Shown here piece by piece: positions 27,146 to 36,120 of a stretch of DNA of 64,000 nucleotides; position 1 is the first letter of the stretch; every line of letters starts with the position of its first letter. A program made the translations under genes and the position numbers. This stretch comes from Hydrotalea sp. Its GTDB lineage: Bacteria; Bacteroidota; Bacteroidia; Chitinophagales; Chitinophagaceae. The stretch spans positions 34,935 to 98,934 of the forward strand of contig DAHXOT010000003.1 of assembly GCA_027364735.1 (NCBI GenBank), read 5' to 3'. Under the pieces are notes generated by a model. It was given only the letters and a program-made list of their open reading frames with translations, had not been told where the DNA came from and searched no databases.

Positions 27146-28792
27146 TTAAATAAGCATCCTTAAAGGTTCTTCCAATAAACTTTTTAATGTTTGTAAAAAT
27201 GCAGCACCGGTTGCACCATCAACAACTCTATGATCGCAACTTAAAGTTACTTTCATAACATTTCCAACAGTTATTTGTCCATTTTTTACAACAGGTATTT
27301 GCGATATTCCGCCCACGGCTAAAATACAGGCATCGGGTGGGTTAATAATTGCGGTGAATTGATCTATGCCAAACATGCCTAAATTAGAGATGGTAAAAGT
27401 ACTTCCTTCCCAATCGCTGGGTTGTAATTTTTTATCCTTTGCTTTTTGTGCATAATCTTTAACCCGAACAGCTATTTCACTTAAGCTTAAGCCATCGGCA
27501 AAACGAATAACAGGTACTAATAAACCTTCATCAACTGCAACTGCAACGCCAATATTAATGTGATGATTGTAGCGGATTTTATCGCCTAACCAACTACTAT
27601 TTACTTTGGGATGTTGTTTTAAAGCTACTGCTGTAGCTTTAAGCACTATATCGTTAAAACTAATTTTTATTTTGCCCGATTCGTTTAATTTGGTTCTTGC
27701 TGCTACTGCAGCATCCATATCTATACTCATTGTTAGATAAAAATGTGGGGCAGTAAATAAACTTTCACTTAAACGGCGTGCAATTGTTTTACGCATTTGC
27801 GATATAGGAACTTCATCAAACGAAGAAATGTTGGTTTGTACAAAAGTTTGGGCAATTTGATTATTGGATGAAGATATTTCGGTTGAAATAGTTGCTGTTG
27901 GTATTGGAGTAGTAGAACTATAATTATCAATATCACTTTTTACAATTCTACCGTTATCTCCAGTTCCTTTAATATATTTTAAATCAATTCCTTTTTCGGC
28001 AGCTACTTTTTTAGCCAATGGAGAAGCCAATATTCTGCCCTCATTTACTACAATTGTATTAGTTTGTTGCTGATTGGCAGGTGTAACAGTAGAAGCAGTA
28101 GTTGCTGAACTGGTGGTTGAAGGTTCTTCGGATTTGGCAGCTACATTATTGTTTCCTGCTTTTACAGCAGCAATAATACTTGCAATATCTAAACCTTCTT
28201 TTCCAATTATGCAAAGCAAATCGTTTACAATAATTTTTTCTCCGGCTTTTGCACCCTGATATAGTAATATACCATCTTTATAACTTTCTAATTCCATGGT
28301 GGCTTTATCCGTTTCAATATCGGCTAAAACTTCTCCTTTTTTAATAGTATCTCCTATGTTTTTATGCCATGCAGCAATTACGCCTTCAGTCATGGTATCA
28401 CTCAATCTTGGCATTAAAACTACTTCCTCAGCATTATTGATGTCTATATCAGTAGCTATTGTAGTTTCAGGTGTAGCTATGGCTGGAGTTGGAGCATTTG
28501 TTGCAGAAGGAATGTTTTTTGTGTTAGGAGTAAGTAAGGTGCTTATATCTTCTCCTGCCAATCCAATTATTGCCAATAAATCGTTTACTTGAAGTTTTCC
28601 TCCGGTGGTGGTACCAATATGTAATAATACGCCGGATTGATAACTTTCTAATTCCATAGTGGCTTTATCGGTTTCAATTTCTGCAAGAAGATCTCCTTTT
28701 TTAATAGTATCTCCTACGTTTTTGTGCCATGCAGCAATTACGCCTTCGGTCATGGTATCACTTAATCTTGGCATTAAAATCACTTCGGCCAT
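27146..28792 (-). CDS. Pyruvate dehydrogenase complex E2 (dihydrolipoamide acetyltransferase) with two lipoyl domains
   Basis: This is a 548-residue E2 core protein that moves acetyl groups from E1 to CoA. There are two N-terminal lipoyl domains with lipoylated lysines K43 and K163 (each in ETDKATMELES), exactly 120 residues apart. Ala/Pro/Thr-rich linkers follow, then an E3/E1-binding domain (ASPLAKKVAAEKGID ... GRIVKSDID, about 258-295) and the catalytic acetyltransferase domain ending with the active-site SCDHRVVDGATG. The N-terminal signatures are those of PDH E2, not the 2-oxoglutarate enzyme. It stands alone: the fused E1 is about 28 kb away and no E3 gene is in the window. Confidence 0.93.
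   Translation of the reverse strand: MAEVILMPRLSDTMTEGVIAAWHKNVGDTIKKGDLLAEIETDKATMELESYQSGVLLHIGTTTGGKLQVNDLLAIIGLAGEDISTLLTPNTKNIPSATNAPTPAIATPETTIATDIDINNAEEVVLMPRLSDTMTEGVIAAWHKNIGDTIKKGEVLADIETDKATMELESYKDGILLYQGAKAGEKIIVNDLLCIIGKEGLDIASIIAAVKAGNNNVAAKSEEPSTTSSATTASTVTPANQQQTNTIVVNEGRILASPLAKKVAAEKGIDLKYIKGTGDNGRIVKSDIDNYSSTTPIPTATISTEISSSNNQIAQTFVQTNISSFDEVPISQMRKTIARRLSESLFTAPHFYLTMSIDMDAAVAARTKLNESGKIKISFNDIVLKATAVALKQHPKVNSSWLGDKIRYNHHINIGVAVAVDEGLLVPVIRFADGLSLSEIAVRVKDYAQKAKDKKLQPSDWEGSTFTISNLGMFGIDQFTAIINPPDACILAVGGISQIPVVKNGQITVGNVMKVTLSCDHRVVDGATGAAFLQTLKSLLEEPLRMLI
28283..28792 (-). repeat. Intragenic direct repeat encoding the two lipoyl domains
   Basis: The DNA at about 28643-28792 and 28283-28432 is a diverged direct repeat with a period of 360 bases. 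At protein level the two copies are identical over LMPRLSDTMTEGVIAAWHKN and over ETDKATMELESY. The similarity at DNA level suggests recent duplication or gene conversion. Confidence 0.8.
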
Positions 28793-29015
28793 AAAAAATT
28801 TAAAATTTAAGTTGTAATTACAGAAAGAAAAATATTGATATTGTTAGCAAAAGTAAAGTAATTATACTTTGTTGCATTGCAGCTTCCTGCTCTTAATAGT
28901 TCTGCACATCAATAATTTTCAGGCCGTGAAATTAATATAAAAAAAATAACCTGAGCCGAAAGCCCGAAAAAAACGATTTCGGAAAAAGGAAAGTATTTTA
29001 TTTTTTGCTACCAAT

Positions 29016-30470
29016 TTATTGTCCTTGTGCTAAAGAATAGGCTTTTCTATCGCCTAATTGATTTAATAATTCGAGAGAGCAAATTTTAAAATTGCCACTT
29101 AAACTAACATATAAGCCAATAACATCTTGCTGGTTAAGAGGTTCTTCTTCTAACGATTCAAATCGAACATTGAATTGATTAACTAAATTAGTATAAACGC
29201 TTCCGGTAGGCCACACTTGAGTTCCTCTATTGCTAATATTAATTAATTTAAATTTAACGCCTGCATGCCTTAAGCATTTTTTGGCAATATCTTGTGGTTG
29301 TTCGTTACTCTCAATAAACATATCAACACCTACAATTTTTTCATCTTGTTGCATTACAGATTCCATCATTGCATTTTGGTTAAGTTTAAAGAGCGTAGGA
29401 GTTATTTTTTGATTATTTAATAAAGGTTTAGGATTGTGTGATGGTAATTTTTCGAAGTTGTTAATAATTGTTTGTGTAAAGGTTGTTGTATTTACAGGCG
29501 GAGTATTTTTATCGCCAAAATCGCCGGTATGAATACCGCTTTCTAATGTGTATAGTAAAGCATTTTCAATCATGGCGGCACTTTCCATTAATCCCAAATG
29601 CCTTAGCATACCAATTCCGCTTAATAATAAAGCGGTAGGGTTAGCAATATTTTTTCCGGCAATATCCGGAGCGGTTCCATGCACTGCTTCGAAAATAGAA
29701 ATATGATCTCCAATATTTGCAGAAGGGGCAAATCCGAGTCCGCCAACTAATCCGGCACATAAATCACTAACAATATCGCCTTGTAAATTGGTTAATACAA
29801 CCACATCAAACAAATCGGGGCGAGTAACTAATTTCATACATAAATCATCCACAATAACGTCATCGGCTTTCAATTCCGGATAATCTTTCGCTACTTCATA
29901 AAATACATCCAAAAATAAGCCATCGGTTATTTTCATAATATTAGCTTTATGGCCACAAGTAATGCGTTTGGCTTGTTTTTTCTTAGCCATTTCAAAAGCG
30001 TATTTTATTACTTGTAAACTACCCGGGCGGGTAATAAAGCGGCGACTTAATGCTACATCGTGTGTAAGCATGTGTTCAACACCGCCGTAAGTATCTTCAA
30101 TATTTTCTCGAACAATAGTGATATCAATAGGAATGCCGGCTTGGCTAAATACGGTATTTACGCCATATAAAGTTTGAAAAGTTCTTTTATTGGCATAGGT
30201 ATTCCATGTTTTTCGGGCAGTTACATTTACACTTTTTACACCTTTTCCTTTGGGTGTTTCCATTGGTCCTTTAAATAAAATGCCCAAATTTTCAATTGTT
30301 TGTTGAGCTTCCGGAGTCATTCCATTGTTAAATCCTTTATCAAAAACCCATTTACCCATTTCAACAATATGATATTCCAGAGGAACTTTAGCTGCATTAA
30401 ATATTTGTAAAGTGGCATCCATAATTTCGGGGCCAATACCATCGCCCTTAGCTACAGCAATCTTTATCAT
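29016..30470 (-). CDS. icd: NADP-dependent isocitrate dehydrogenase (long form)
   Basis: This is a TCA-cycle enzyme converting isocitrate to 2-oxoglutarate. The 484-residue protein has the isocitrate/isopropylmalate dehydrogenase fold: AVAKGDGIGPEIMDATL at the start, the substrate-binding ENIEDTYGGVEH, the metal-binding DLCAGLVGGLGFAPSANIGD and EAVHGTAPDIAGK. A C-terminal extension of about 140 residues after residue ~340 (SRGTQVWPTGSVYTN ... FKICSLELLNQLG) places it in the longer Thermus/Rickettsia-type group rather than the E. coli type. NADP use is inferred from the family and not proven here. It is monocistronic. Confidence 0.9.
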   Translation of the reverse strand: MIKIAVAKGDGIGPEIMDATLQIFNAAKVPLEYHIVEMGKWVFDKGFNNGMTPEAQQTIENLGILFKGPMETPKGKGVKSVNVTARKTWNTYANKRTFQTLYGVNTVFSQAGIPIDITIVRENIEDTYGGVEHMLTHDVALSRRFITRPGSLQVIKYAFEMAKKKQAKRITCGHKANIMKITDGLFLDVFYEVAKDYPELKADDVIVDDLCMKLVTRPDLFDVVVLTNLQGDIVSDLCAGLVGGLGFAPSANIGDHISIFEAVHGTAPDIAGKNIANPTALLLSGIGMLRHLGLMESAAMIENALLYTLESGIHTGDFGDKNTPPVNTTTFTQTIINNFEKLPSHNPKPLLNNQKITPTLFKLNQNAMMESVMQQDEKIVGVDMFIESNEQPQDIAKKCLRHAGVKFKLINISNRGTQVWPTGSVYTNLVNQFNVRFESLEEEPLNQQDVIGLYVSLSGNFKICSLELLNQLGDRKAYSLAQGQ

Positions 30471-30489
30471 TATATTTCTATTTTTTTGG

Positions 30490-30497
30490 CAAAAATA
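30490..30497 (-). promoter_or_regulatory. Likely -7 box of the isocitrate dehydrogenase gene
   Basis: On the - strand this reads TATTTTTG, a TAnnTTTG match, with 19 bases between it and the start codon. The nearest upstream TTG is only 13 bases away, shorter than usual. Confidence 0.45.
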
Positions 30498-30640
30498 CAG
30501 GCTATCGAAACAATTGATGCGTTTTAACTGTTATTATATTGCAAACTAAGTATAGGTTCATAAGTTGTTTATTTGATGAGAATCAAAAATATTTTTTGCT
30601 TTACCTTAAATTATTATCTTTAATTTAATCATAGCAGCAA

Positions 30641-31027
30641 ATGATTTCTAAAATTTCTGAAGGAGTACAAATTAGTGTAGAAACTTTCTATCAATCGGAT
30701 TACAGTAACCCGACGAATAATGAGTTTATGTTTGCCTATAGAATTACTATTGAAAATCATAATTCTTTTACCATTAAATTATTAAGAAGGCATTGGTATA
30801 TTTTTGATAGTAATGGAGAACATAGAGAAGTAGAAGGTGAAGGTGTAGTAGGTGTTCAGCCGGTTTTAAAACCCAACGAACAATTTCAGTATGTTAGTGG
30901 TTGTAATTTAAGAACCGAAATGGGAAAAATGCAAGGATATTATTCTATGGAAAATCAAAATTCAAAAGAACAATTTAGTGTAAAAATTCCTCCTTTTGAG
31001 ATGATTGTTCCCAATAAAATGAACTAA
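30641..31027 (+). CDS. apaG: ApaG-domain protein
   Basis: This is a 128-residue protein with the full ApaG (DUF525) fold: GVQISVETFYQ at the start, FAYRITIENHN, then LLRRHWYIFDSNGEHREVEGEGVVGVQP and FQYVSGCNLRTEMGKMQGYY. ApaG domains are found alone in bacteria and in eukaryotic F-box proteins. The bacterial protein was linked to Co2+ resistance, and its biochemical role is unsettled. The stop overlaps the convergent gldB stop by 4 bases. Confidence 0.93.
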   Translation: MISKISEGVQISVETFYQSDYSNPTNNEFMFAYRITIENHNSFTIKLLRRHWYIFDSNGEHREVEGEGVVGVQPVLKPNEQFQYVSGCNLRTEMGKMQGYYSMENQNSKEQFSVKIPPFEMIVPNKMN

Positions 31028-32028
31028 GGTTTATAATGTGCTTCGTTATAAATTTCTTTTGCATCTGTATTCATTAATTCGTCTAAACTCTTTTGTTTAT
31101 TTTTCTTCATCCATTCTTTTACAATTTGCCATCCAACAAACTGACCAATAAATCCCGGCGAATTAGAGCCTAATTCAGGTGTATTTGGGCCATCATTAAT
31201 ATAAGGTGCAATTAATGTTGCTTCTGTTTCAAATAATAAATTATTTTCTACAAAAAAAGTCCAAACAGCTCTTTCATTTTTTAAACAACCTTTCAATTGC
31301 TCTTCGGTATAACCCGTTTTAAGCGAATCTTGGGTATAGGGCAATAGAGCATCTATCACATATAATCGTTTTCCTGCTTCAATCATTTGTTCAATTAATG
31401 GTTTCCCTACTGTTTTAGGAGGGTACATATCATCTATTATATTTTTTACACAATTTACCACAATGTATTCCGGCTCAAACCTTCTCGATTTGTACGAAGG
31501 ATAAATTTCGCTGATGTATTGTGTTTGATACGCTGCAAAATTTCTGCCTAAATAAGCTTGTAATCCAATGGCAATGCCGCTTTGCGTTAGTGCATTGGCT
31601 GTGCCTTCTAATGGGCCAACAAATGTTATAATTTTTTTTGGCAGCCTATAATTAGGAAAGTAATAGTGTATAAATTGAAAGGCATTTTCAATTTGTTTTT
31701 GATAAACTGCAAATGAAATAAATTTTTTTTGAGCTTCGTTATTTACAAACTGATAATCTTTTTTATATAATGCTACGTATTTCAAAACGCTATCGGGTTG
31801 CGGTAATGCTCCTAAAATATTATACAGATAGTCTTTTATGAACGAAGGATATTTTATACTTAAAGTATCTAAAGATGCAGAAAGATGATTGGTATCTATA
31901 TTAAAAAAATCTTTTTCAAATCTTTCGGTAGTAAGTTGAATAGAAATATTTGAAACATCTGGAACATATTTTTTATTCTTGCACGACAATAAAAAAATAA
32001 GTGCAATAAATAACCACAAATTTTTCAT
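31024..32028 (-). CDS. gldB: Gliding motility lipoprotein GldB
   Basis: This is a 334-residue lipoprotein if started at the ATG at 32028 (MKNLWLFIALIFLLSC, with the lipidated Cys right after LLS). The upstream in-frame start would add five odd residues. The sequence matches the GldB family: FEKDFFNIDT near the N-terminus, YPSFIKDYL, GTANALTQSGIAIGLQAYLG and the C-terminal SPGFIGQFVGWQIVKEWM. GldB is an essential gliding motility protein in Flavobacterium but also occurs in non-gliding Bacteroidota, so motility cannot be concluded from it. The GIAIGLQAYLG stretch and the pattern around it suggest a peptidase-like fold (inference). Confidence 0.88.
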   Translation of the reverse strand: MKNLWLFIALIFLLSCKNKKYVPDVSNISIQLTTERFEKDFFNIDTNHLSASLDTLSIKYPSFIKDYLYNILGALPQPDSVLKYVALYKKDYQFVNNEAQKKFISFAVYQKQIENAFQFIHYYFPNYRLPKKIITFVGPLEGTANALTQSGIAIGLQAYLGRNFAAYQTQYISEIYPSYKSRRFEPEYIVVNCVKNIIDDMYPPKTVGKPLIEQMIEAGKRLYVIDALLPYTQDSLKTGYTEEQLKGCLKNERAVWTFFVENNLLFETEATLIAPYINDGPNTPELGSNSPGFIGQFVGWQIVKEWMKKNKQKSLDELMNTDAKEIYNEAHYKP

Positions 32029-32118
32029 ACCACGAATAAACAAAATATTTTAAGGATTTATGTTTCGATTTTGTTAATCACTTTCGAAAAACTTATAAAA
32101 CATGATACAACTTAAAAT

Positions 32119-32126
32119 TAACTTTG
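32119..32126 (+). promoter_or_regulatory. -7 box of nadE, abutting the start codon
   Basis: TAACTTTG matches TAnnTTTG and ends 4 bases before the ATG at 32131. If transcription starts at the usual distance from the box, the message is leaderless. No TTG is seen at 17-23 bases upstream. Confidence 0.45.
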
Positions 32127-32130
32127 CACC

Positions 32131-33813
32131 ATGAAAATCTTTTTATCGCAGCAGAATTATCATATTGGCAATTTTGAAAGTAATAAAAATAAAATTATTG
32201 AAGCAATAGAATATGCTAAAGCCCAAAATGGCGATTTAATTGTATTTAGTGAAATGAGTATTTGCGGATACCCTGCCCGAGATTTTGTAGAGTTTAACGA
32301 TTTTATTAATAAATGTTATGAAAGTATAGATAACATAAAGCAATATGCAGATACAATAGGTGTATTGCTTGGCTCTCCTGCTCGTAATACCATGAAGGAA
32401 GGTAAAAATTTATTTAATGCCGCATTTTTTTTATACGAAAAAGAAATTAAGGCCGAAGTTCATAAAACCTTATTGCCCACTTATGATGTATTTGATGAGT
32501 ACCGGTATTTTGAACCCGCTTACAATTGGAATGTAATTGAATTTAGAGGAAAGAAATTGGCTGTTACAATTTGTGAAGATATTTGGAACATTAACGATAA
32601 TCCATTATACAGAATTTGCCCAATGGATAAATTAATGGAACAGTCTCCGGATATGATGATAAATTTAAGTGCATCTCCGTTTGATTATACACATGATGAA
32701 GATAGAAAATCGGTAATCAAATCGAATGTATTAAAATATAAAATACCCATGTTTTATTGCAATGCTGTTGGTAGTCAAACCGAAATTGTTTTCGATGGTG
32801 CTTCTTATGCTTTTGATAAATATGGGAACCTATGTAAAATGTTGCCAATGTTTCAAGAATCTACAGAAGCTGTAGAATTAAATGAGGATGGTACAATCAA
32901 TTCGGCAATCATTGAACCTTCAGAAAAAATAGTAAGTAAAAATTTTATTCCTTCAACCTTAATTGCAACTTTAAATATTTCACAAATTTATACTGCATTG
33001 GTATTGGGTATTAAAGATTATTTTCTTAAAATGGGTTTTAAAAAAGCTATTGTTGGGTCGAGTGGAGGAATAGACAGTGCCGTAACTTTAGCCTTAGCCG
33101 TAAAAGCATTAGGAAAAGAAAATGTTCAAGCAGTATTAATGCCTTCTCCATACTCTACCGATCATTCGGTAAACGATGCCATAGCTTTAAGCAAAAACTT
33201 AGAAAATCCTTACGAAATAGTTGCCATTAATGAAGTATATCAATCATTACTTAGCTCCTTACATTCCATTTTTAATAATTTACCTTTTGGTTTGGCAGAA
33301 GAAAATATGCAAAGCCGATTGAGAGGAAATATTGTTATGAGCATGGCAAATAAGTTTGGATATATTTTATTAAATACCTCTAATAAAAGTGAGTTGGCAA
33401 CAGGCTACGGAACTTTATATGGCGATATGGCCGGAGGTTTGGGTGTATTGGGAGATGTATATAAAACGCAAGTGTATGAATTAGCAAAATATATTAATAG
33501 CGATAAAGAAATTATACCCATTAATATTATACAAAAGGCTCCCAGTGCAGAGTTGCGGCCAAACCAAAAAGATAGCGATAGCTTACCCGATTATGCTATA
33601 TTAGATAAAATTTTATATCAATATATTGAAAAGCGGTTAGGCCCCGATGAAATTAAAGCATTGGGTTTTGATGCCGTATTGGTAGATAGAATTTTGAAAT
33701 TGGTAAATACTAACGAGTATAAACGCAATCAATTTTGCCCTATTATTCGCGTATCTTCTAAGGCATTTGGTGTAGGTAGGCGTGTGCCAATTGTTGGTAA
33801 ATATTTAAGTTAG
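32131..33813 (+). CDS. nadE: Glutamine-dependent NAD+ synthetase
   Basis: This is a 560-residue two-domain enzyme for the last step of NAD synthesis. The N-terminal nitrilase-type glutaminase domain has the Glu (E41 in FSEMSICGYPARD), Lys (HKTLLPTYDVFDE) and Cys (VTICEDIW) triad. The C-terminal synthetase domain has the PP-loop GSSGGIDSAVTLALA, plus the LLNTSNKSELATGYGTLYGD and KAPSAELRPNQKDSDSLPDY signatures. Both domains are complete. It is convergent with the universal stress protein gene. Confidence 0.96.
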   Translation: MKIFLSQQNYHIGNFESNKNKIIEAIEYAKAQNGDLIVFSEMSICGYPARDFVEFNDFINKCYESIDNIKQYADTIGVLLGSPARNTMKEGKNLFNAAFFLYEKEIKAEVHKTLLPTYDVFDEYRYFEPAYNWNVIEFRGKKLAVTICEDIWNINDNPLYRICPMDKLMEQSPDMMINLSASPFDYTHDEDRKSVIKSNVLKYKIPMFYCNAVGSQTEIVFDGASYAFDKYGNLCKMLPMFQESTEAVELNEDGTINSAIIEPSEKIVSKNFIPSTLIATLNISQIYTALVLGIKDYFLKMGFKKAIVGSSGGIDSAVTLALAVKALGKENVQAVLMPSPYSTDHSVNDAIALSKNLENPYEIVAINEVYQSLLSSLHSIFNNLPFGLAEENMQSRLRGNIVMSMANKFGYILLNTSNKSELATGYGTLYGDMAGGLGVLGDVYKTQVYELAKYINSDKEIIPINIIQKAPSAELRPNQKDSDSLPDYAILDKILYQYIEKRLGPDEIKALGFDAVLVDRILKLVNTNEYKRNQFCPIIRVSSKAFGVGRRVPIVGKYLS

Positions 33814-33826
33814 TATACCGCACTTA

Positions 33827-34666
33827 TTACTCATGAATAACCATTAGCGGAACATGTGTATGAAATGCAAGCATTTTAGTATGGCTACGTTTAAAAATAG
33901 AATTAAAAAATCCATGCTTTTTAGGAATGGTAATAATTAAGTCGATATTTTTTTCTTTAGCAAAATCGTTAATTGCTTCAGTAAAATCTGGGTTATCAAT
34001 AAAATGATATTCTTTATCATAGCCGGCCAATAGTGTATCTAACATTAAACTTTCGAACTTAATATCAGGAACATTTTCTTTATTATAATCTTCTACATGT
34101 AATACAAATAACTTAGCGTTAAGGCTATCTAATATTTTTTTTAGTGATTGAATAGGAGTAGAGTCTACAACATTATTAAAATCGCTAGCCAAAAGAATAT
34201 TTTTGATAGGCTTAAATTCGGCTTCTGCAGGTATAATAATAATTGGTGTATGCGAGTGCCTTGCTACATTAATGGTATTACTGCCAAAAAAGTTTTCTTG
34301 TAAAGCACCACCACCGGTAATGCCCATGATTATTATATCAACATTTTCTCTTTCAGCTATATTATTAATTCCTTCAGTTATTAAAGTAAATTCGCTAATT
34401 GTTTTTACTTCAATTTGCTCGGGAATAGATTGTTTAATTTCGTTTTTAAATTGTTCTAATCCTTCTTCACTGGCTATTTTAATTGTATCAAGGTCTAAGG
34501 CGCCCAATGCAGGAATCATAGGGTCTGCAATAACATTTATACTGGTTTGATATACGTTGTAAAAAATGATTTTTTTTATATTAATGTCTTTAGCAAGATT
34601 GATTGCATAGTGTGCTGCATTACTTGCTGTTTCAGAAAAGTCGGTAGGAATTAAAATAGTTTTCAT
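33827..34666 (-). CDS. Tandem universal stress protein
   Basis: This is a 279-residue cytoplasmic protein with two UspA domains: residues 1-145 (starting MKTILIPTDFSETASNAAHY) and 150-279 (KNILLASDFNN). The first domain carries the ATP-binding signature GITGGGALQENFFGSNT...VARHSHTPIIIIP, which fits the G-x2-G-x9-G(S/T) pattern. The second domain is more diverged and may not bind nucleotide. Such tandem Usp proteins respond to stress or growth arrest in many bacteria; the target is unknown. It is convergent with nadE. Confidence 0.88.
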   Translation of the reverse strand: MKTILIPTDFSETASNAAHYAINLAKDINIKKIIFYNVYQTSINVIADPMIPALGALDLDTIKIASEEGLEQFKNEIKQSIPEQIEVKTISEFTLITEGINNIAERENVDIIIMGITGGGALQENFFGSNTINVARHSHTPIIIIPAEAEFKPIKNILLASDFNNVVDSTPIQSLKKILDSLNAKLFVLHVEDYNKENVPDIKFESLMLDTLLAGYDKEYHFIDNPDFTEAINDFAKEKNIDLIITIPKKHGFFNSIFKRSHTKMLAFHTHVPLMVIHE

Positions 34667-34734
34667 TATCTGAAATTTGATTTAAAGTTACATAAGAAGC
34701 TATGTATTTAATATGATATTCATCAAGGGCATAA

Positions 34735-34761
34735 AAAAATCCCGTAATCAACGGGATTTTT
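34735..34761 (-). terminator. Intrinsic terminator downstream of the thiolase gene
   Basis: An 11-base-pair perfect stem (34735-34745 with 34751-34761) with a 5-base loop leads into a T-run on the - strand. It separates the thiolase gene from the universal stress protein gene, so the two are transcribed separately. Confidence 0.87.
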
Positions 34762-34797
34762 CCTCTTATTTGGGGGTTTGTATAAAAAGCAGCAAGG

Positions 34798-35976
34798 CTA
34801 ATTAATATTTTCTATAATGCCGGCAATTCCTTGTCCGCCACCTACACAGGCAGTAACCATTCCATATTTTTTATTCAATCGTTTCATGTCATTCAATATT
34901 TGAACGGTTAATTTACATCCTGTACAACCAAGTGGATGGCCTAAGGCAATTGCACCACCATTGATGTTTACTTTATTGGTATCTAAATTTAATTCTCTTA
35001 TAACTGCTAATGATTGAGAAGCAAATGCTTCATTTAACTCAATTAAATCAATATCATTTAGGTTGATATTGGCTTGTTTAAGTACTTTAGGAATAGCGGC
35101 AACAGGGCCAATACCCATAATTCTTGGATGCACTCCTGCAACGGCACTATTTACCAATCGGCCAATTGGTTTTAGTCCTAATTCATTAATCATTCGTTCT
35201 CCCATTACAATTACAAATGCCGCACCATCACTGGTTTGAGAAGAATTGCCTGCAGTTACGGTTCCATTAATGGCAAATGCCGATTTTAGTTTAGCTAAAC
35301 CTTCTACTGTAGTATCGGTACGTAAACCTTCATCGGTATCAACAATGTAATTGCGAGTAGCTTTTTTTCCTTTTTCATTTAAATAAACTTCTTCTACAGA
35401 TATAGGTAAAATGCCACTTTTAAAATATCCATTTTCAATGGCAACTTTTGCTTTCATGTGCGAGTTGTAGGCAAAAACATCCTGATCTTCTCTGCTTACC
35501 TTAAATTCGTTTGCAACAGCTTCGGCTGTTAGTCCCATACTTAAATAATAATCGGGTTCATCTTTCGAAATATTATACGAAGGCACAGTTTTCCATCCTG
35601 CAGTGGGTACCAAACTCATGCTTTCAGTTCCACCGGCAATAATACATTCGGCCATGCCTGTTCGAATTTTTGCAGTGGCCATTGCAATACTTTCTAATCC
35701 GCTGGCACAATAGCGATTAATAGTAATTCCCGGAGCTTCAATGCCTAAAGCTTTAGCTGCTATTATTCTTCCAAATTGTAAGCCTTGTTCGGCTTCAGGT
35801 ACTGCATTTCCTACAATTACATCATCAATTCTTGCAGCATCTAATTGTGGTATAGTGGCCATTAATCCTTTAATAACTTCTACCGCCAAATCGTCGGATC
35901 TAAAAAATCTAAATCCACCTTTTTTACTTTTAGTAACAGCAGTTCTAAAACCTGCAACTATATAGGCTTCTTGCAT
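34798..35976 (-). CDS. Acetyl-CoA C-acyltransferase (thiolase)
   Basis: This is a 392-residue thiolase acting in fatty-acid beta-oxidation or acetoacetyl-CoA metabolism. The active site is complete: the nucleophile Cys90 in NRYCASGLES, the His in GGAIALGHPLGCTG and the second Cys in TACVGGGQG. The start is placed at 35976 (MQEAYIVAGFRTA), which matches family N-termini and fits a promoter 19 bases upstream. No other beta-oxidation gene is adjacent, so its partner acyl-CoA hydratase/dehydrogenase (FadB-like) is elsewhere. Confidence 0.93.
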   Translation of the reverse strand: MQEAYIVAGFRTAVTKSKKGGFRFFRSDDLAVEVIKGLMATIPQLDAARIDDVIVGNAVPEAEQGLQFGRIIAAKALGIEAPGITINRYCASGLESIAMATAKIRTGMAECIIAGGTESMSLVPTAGWKTVPSYNISKDEPDYYLSMGLTAEAVANEFKVSREDQDVFAYNSHMKAKVAIENGYFKSGILPISVEEVYLNEKGKKATRNYIVDTDEGLRTDTTVEGLAKLKSAFAINGTVTAGNSSQTSDGAAFVIVMGERMINELGLKPIGRLVNSAVAGVHPRIMGIGPVAAIPKVLKQANINLNDIDLIELNEAFASQSLAVIRELNLDTNKVNINGGAIALGHPLGCTGCKLTVQILNDMKRLNKKYGMVTACVGGGQGIAGIIENIN

Positions 35977-35995
35977 GACAAACAATTTATAGTTT

Positions 35996-36023
35996 CAAAA
36001 ATAATAAAAAGTTGTTTATGCAA
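35996..36023 (-). promoter_or_regulatory. Promoter of the thiolase gene
   Basis: On the - strand, TTG (36023-36021), 17 bases, then TATTTTTG (36003-35996) is a full match to the Bacteroidota promoter consensus, 19 bases before the chosen start codon. Confidence 0.6.
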
Positions 36024-36108
36024 CTAAATTTTTTAAAAAAGTTTTTCTTTGCAACTTTATATGTTATTATAGAATTTCTTTCTTTCTATTCTTAAGTGTT
36101 GTAGAACT

Positions 36109-36116
36109 TATCTTTG
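36109..36116 (+). promoter_or_regulatory. -7 box of pyrD, abutting the start codon
   Basis: TATCTTTG matches TAnnTTTG and ends 4 bases before the ATG at 36121, the same geometry as nadE (TTTGCAmCATG in both). No TTG is found at the proper distance. Confidence 0.45.
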
Positions 36117-36120
36117 CAAC

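Noticed and set aside
28962..28984. Hairpin CCGAAA/TTTCGG downstream of the isocitrate dehydrogenase gene
   Set aside because: The stem is six base pairs and the T-run lies too far from it to call a terminator with confidence.
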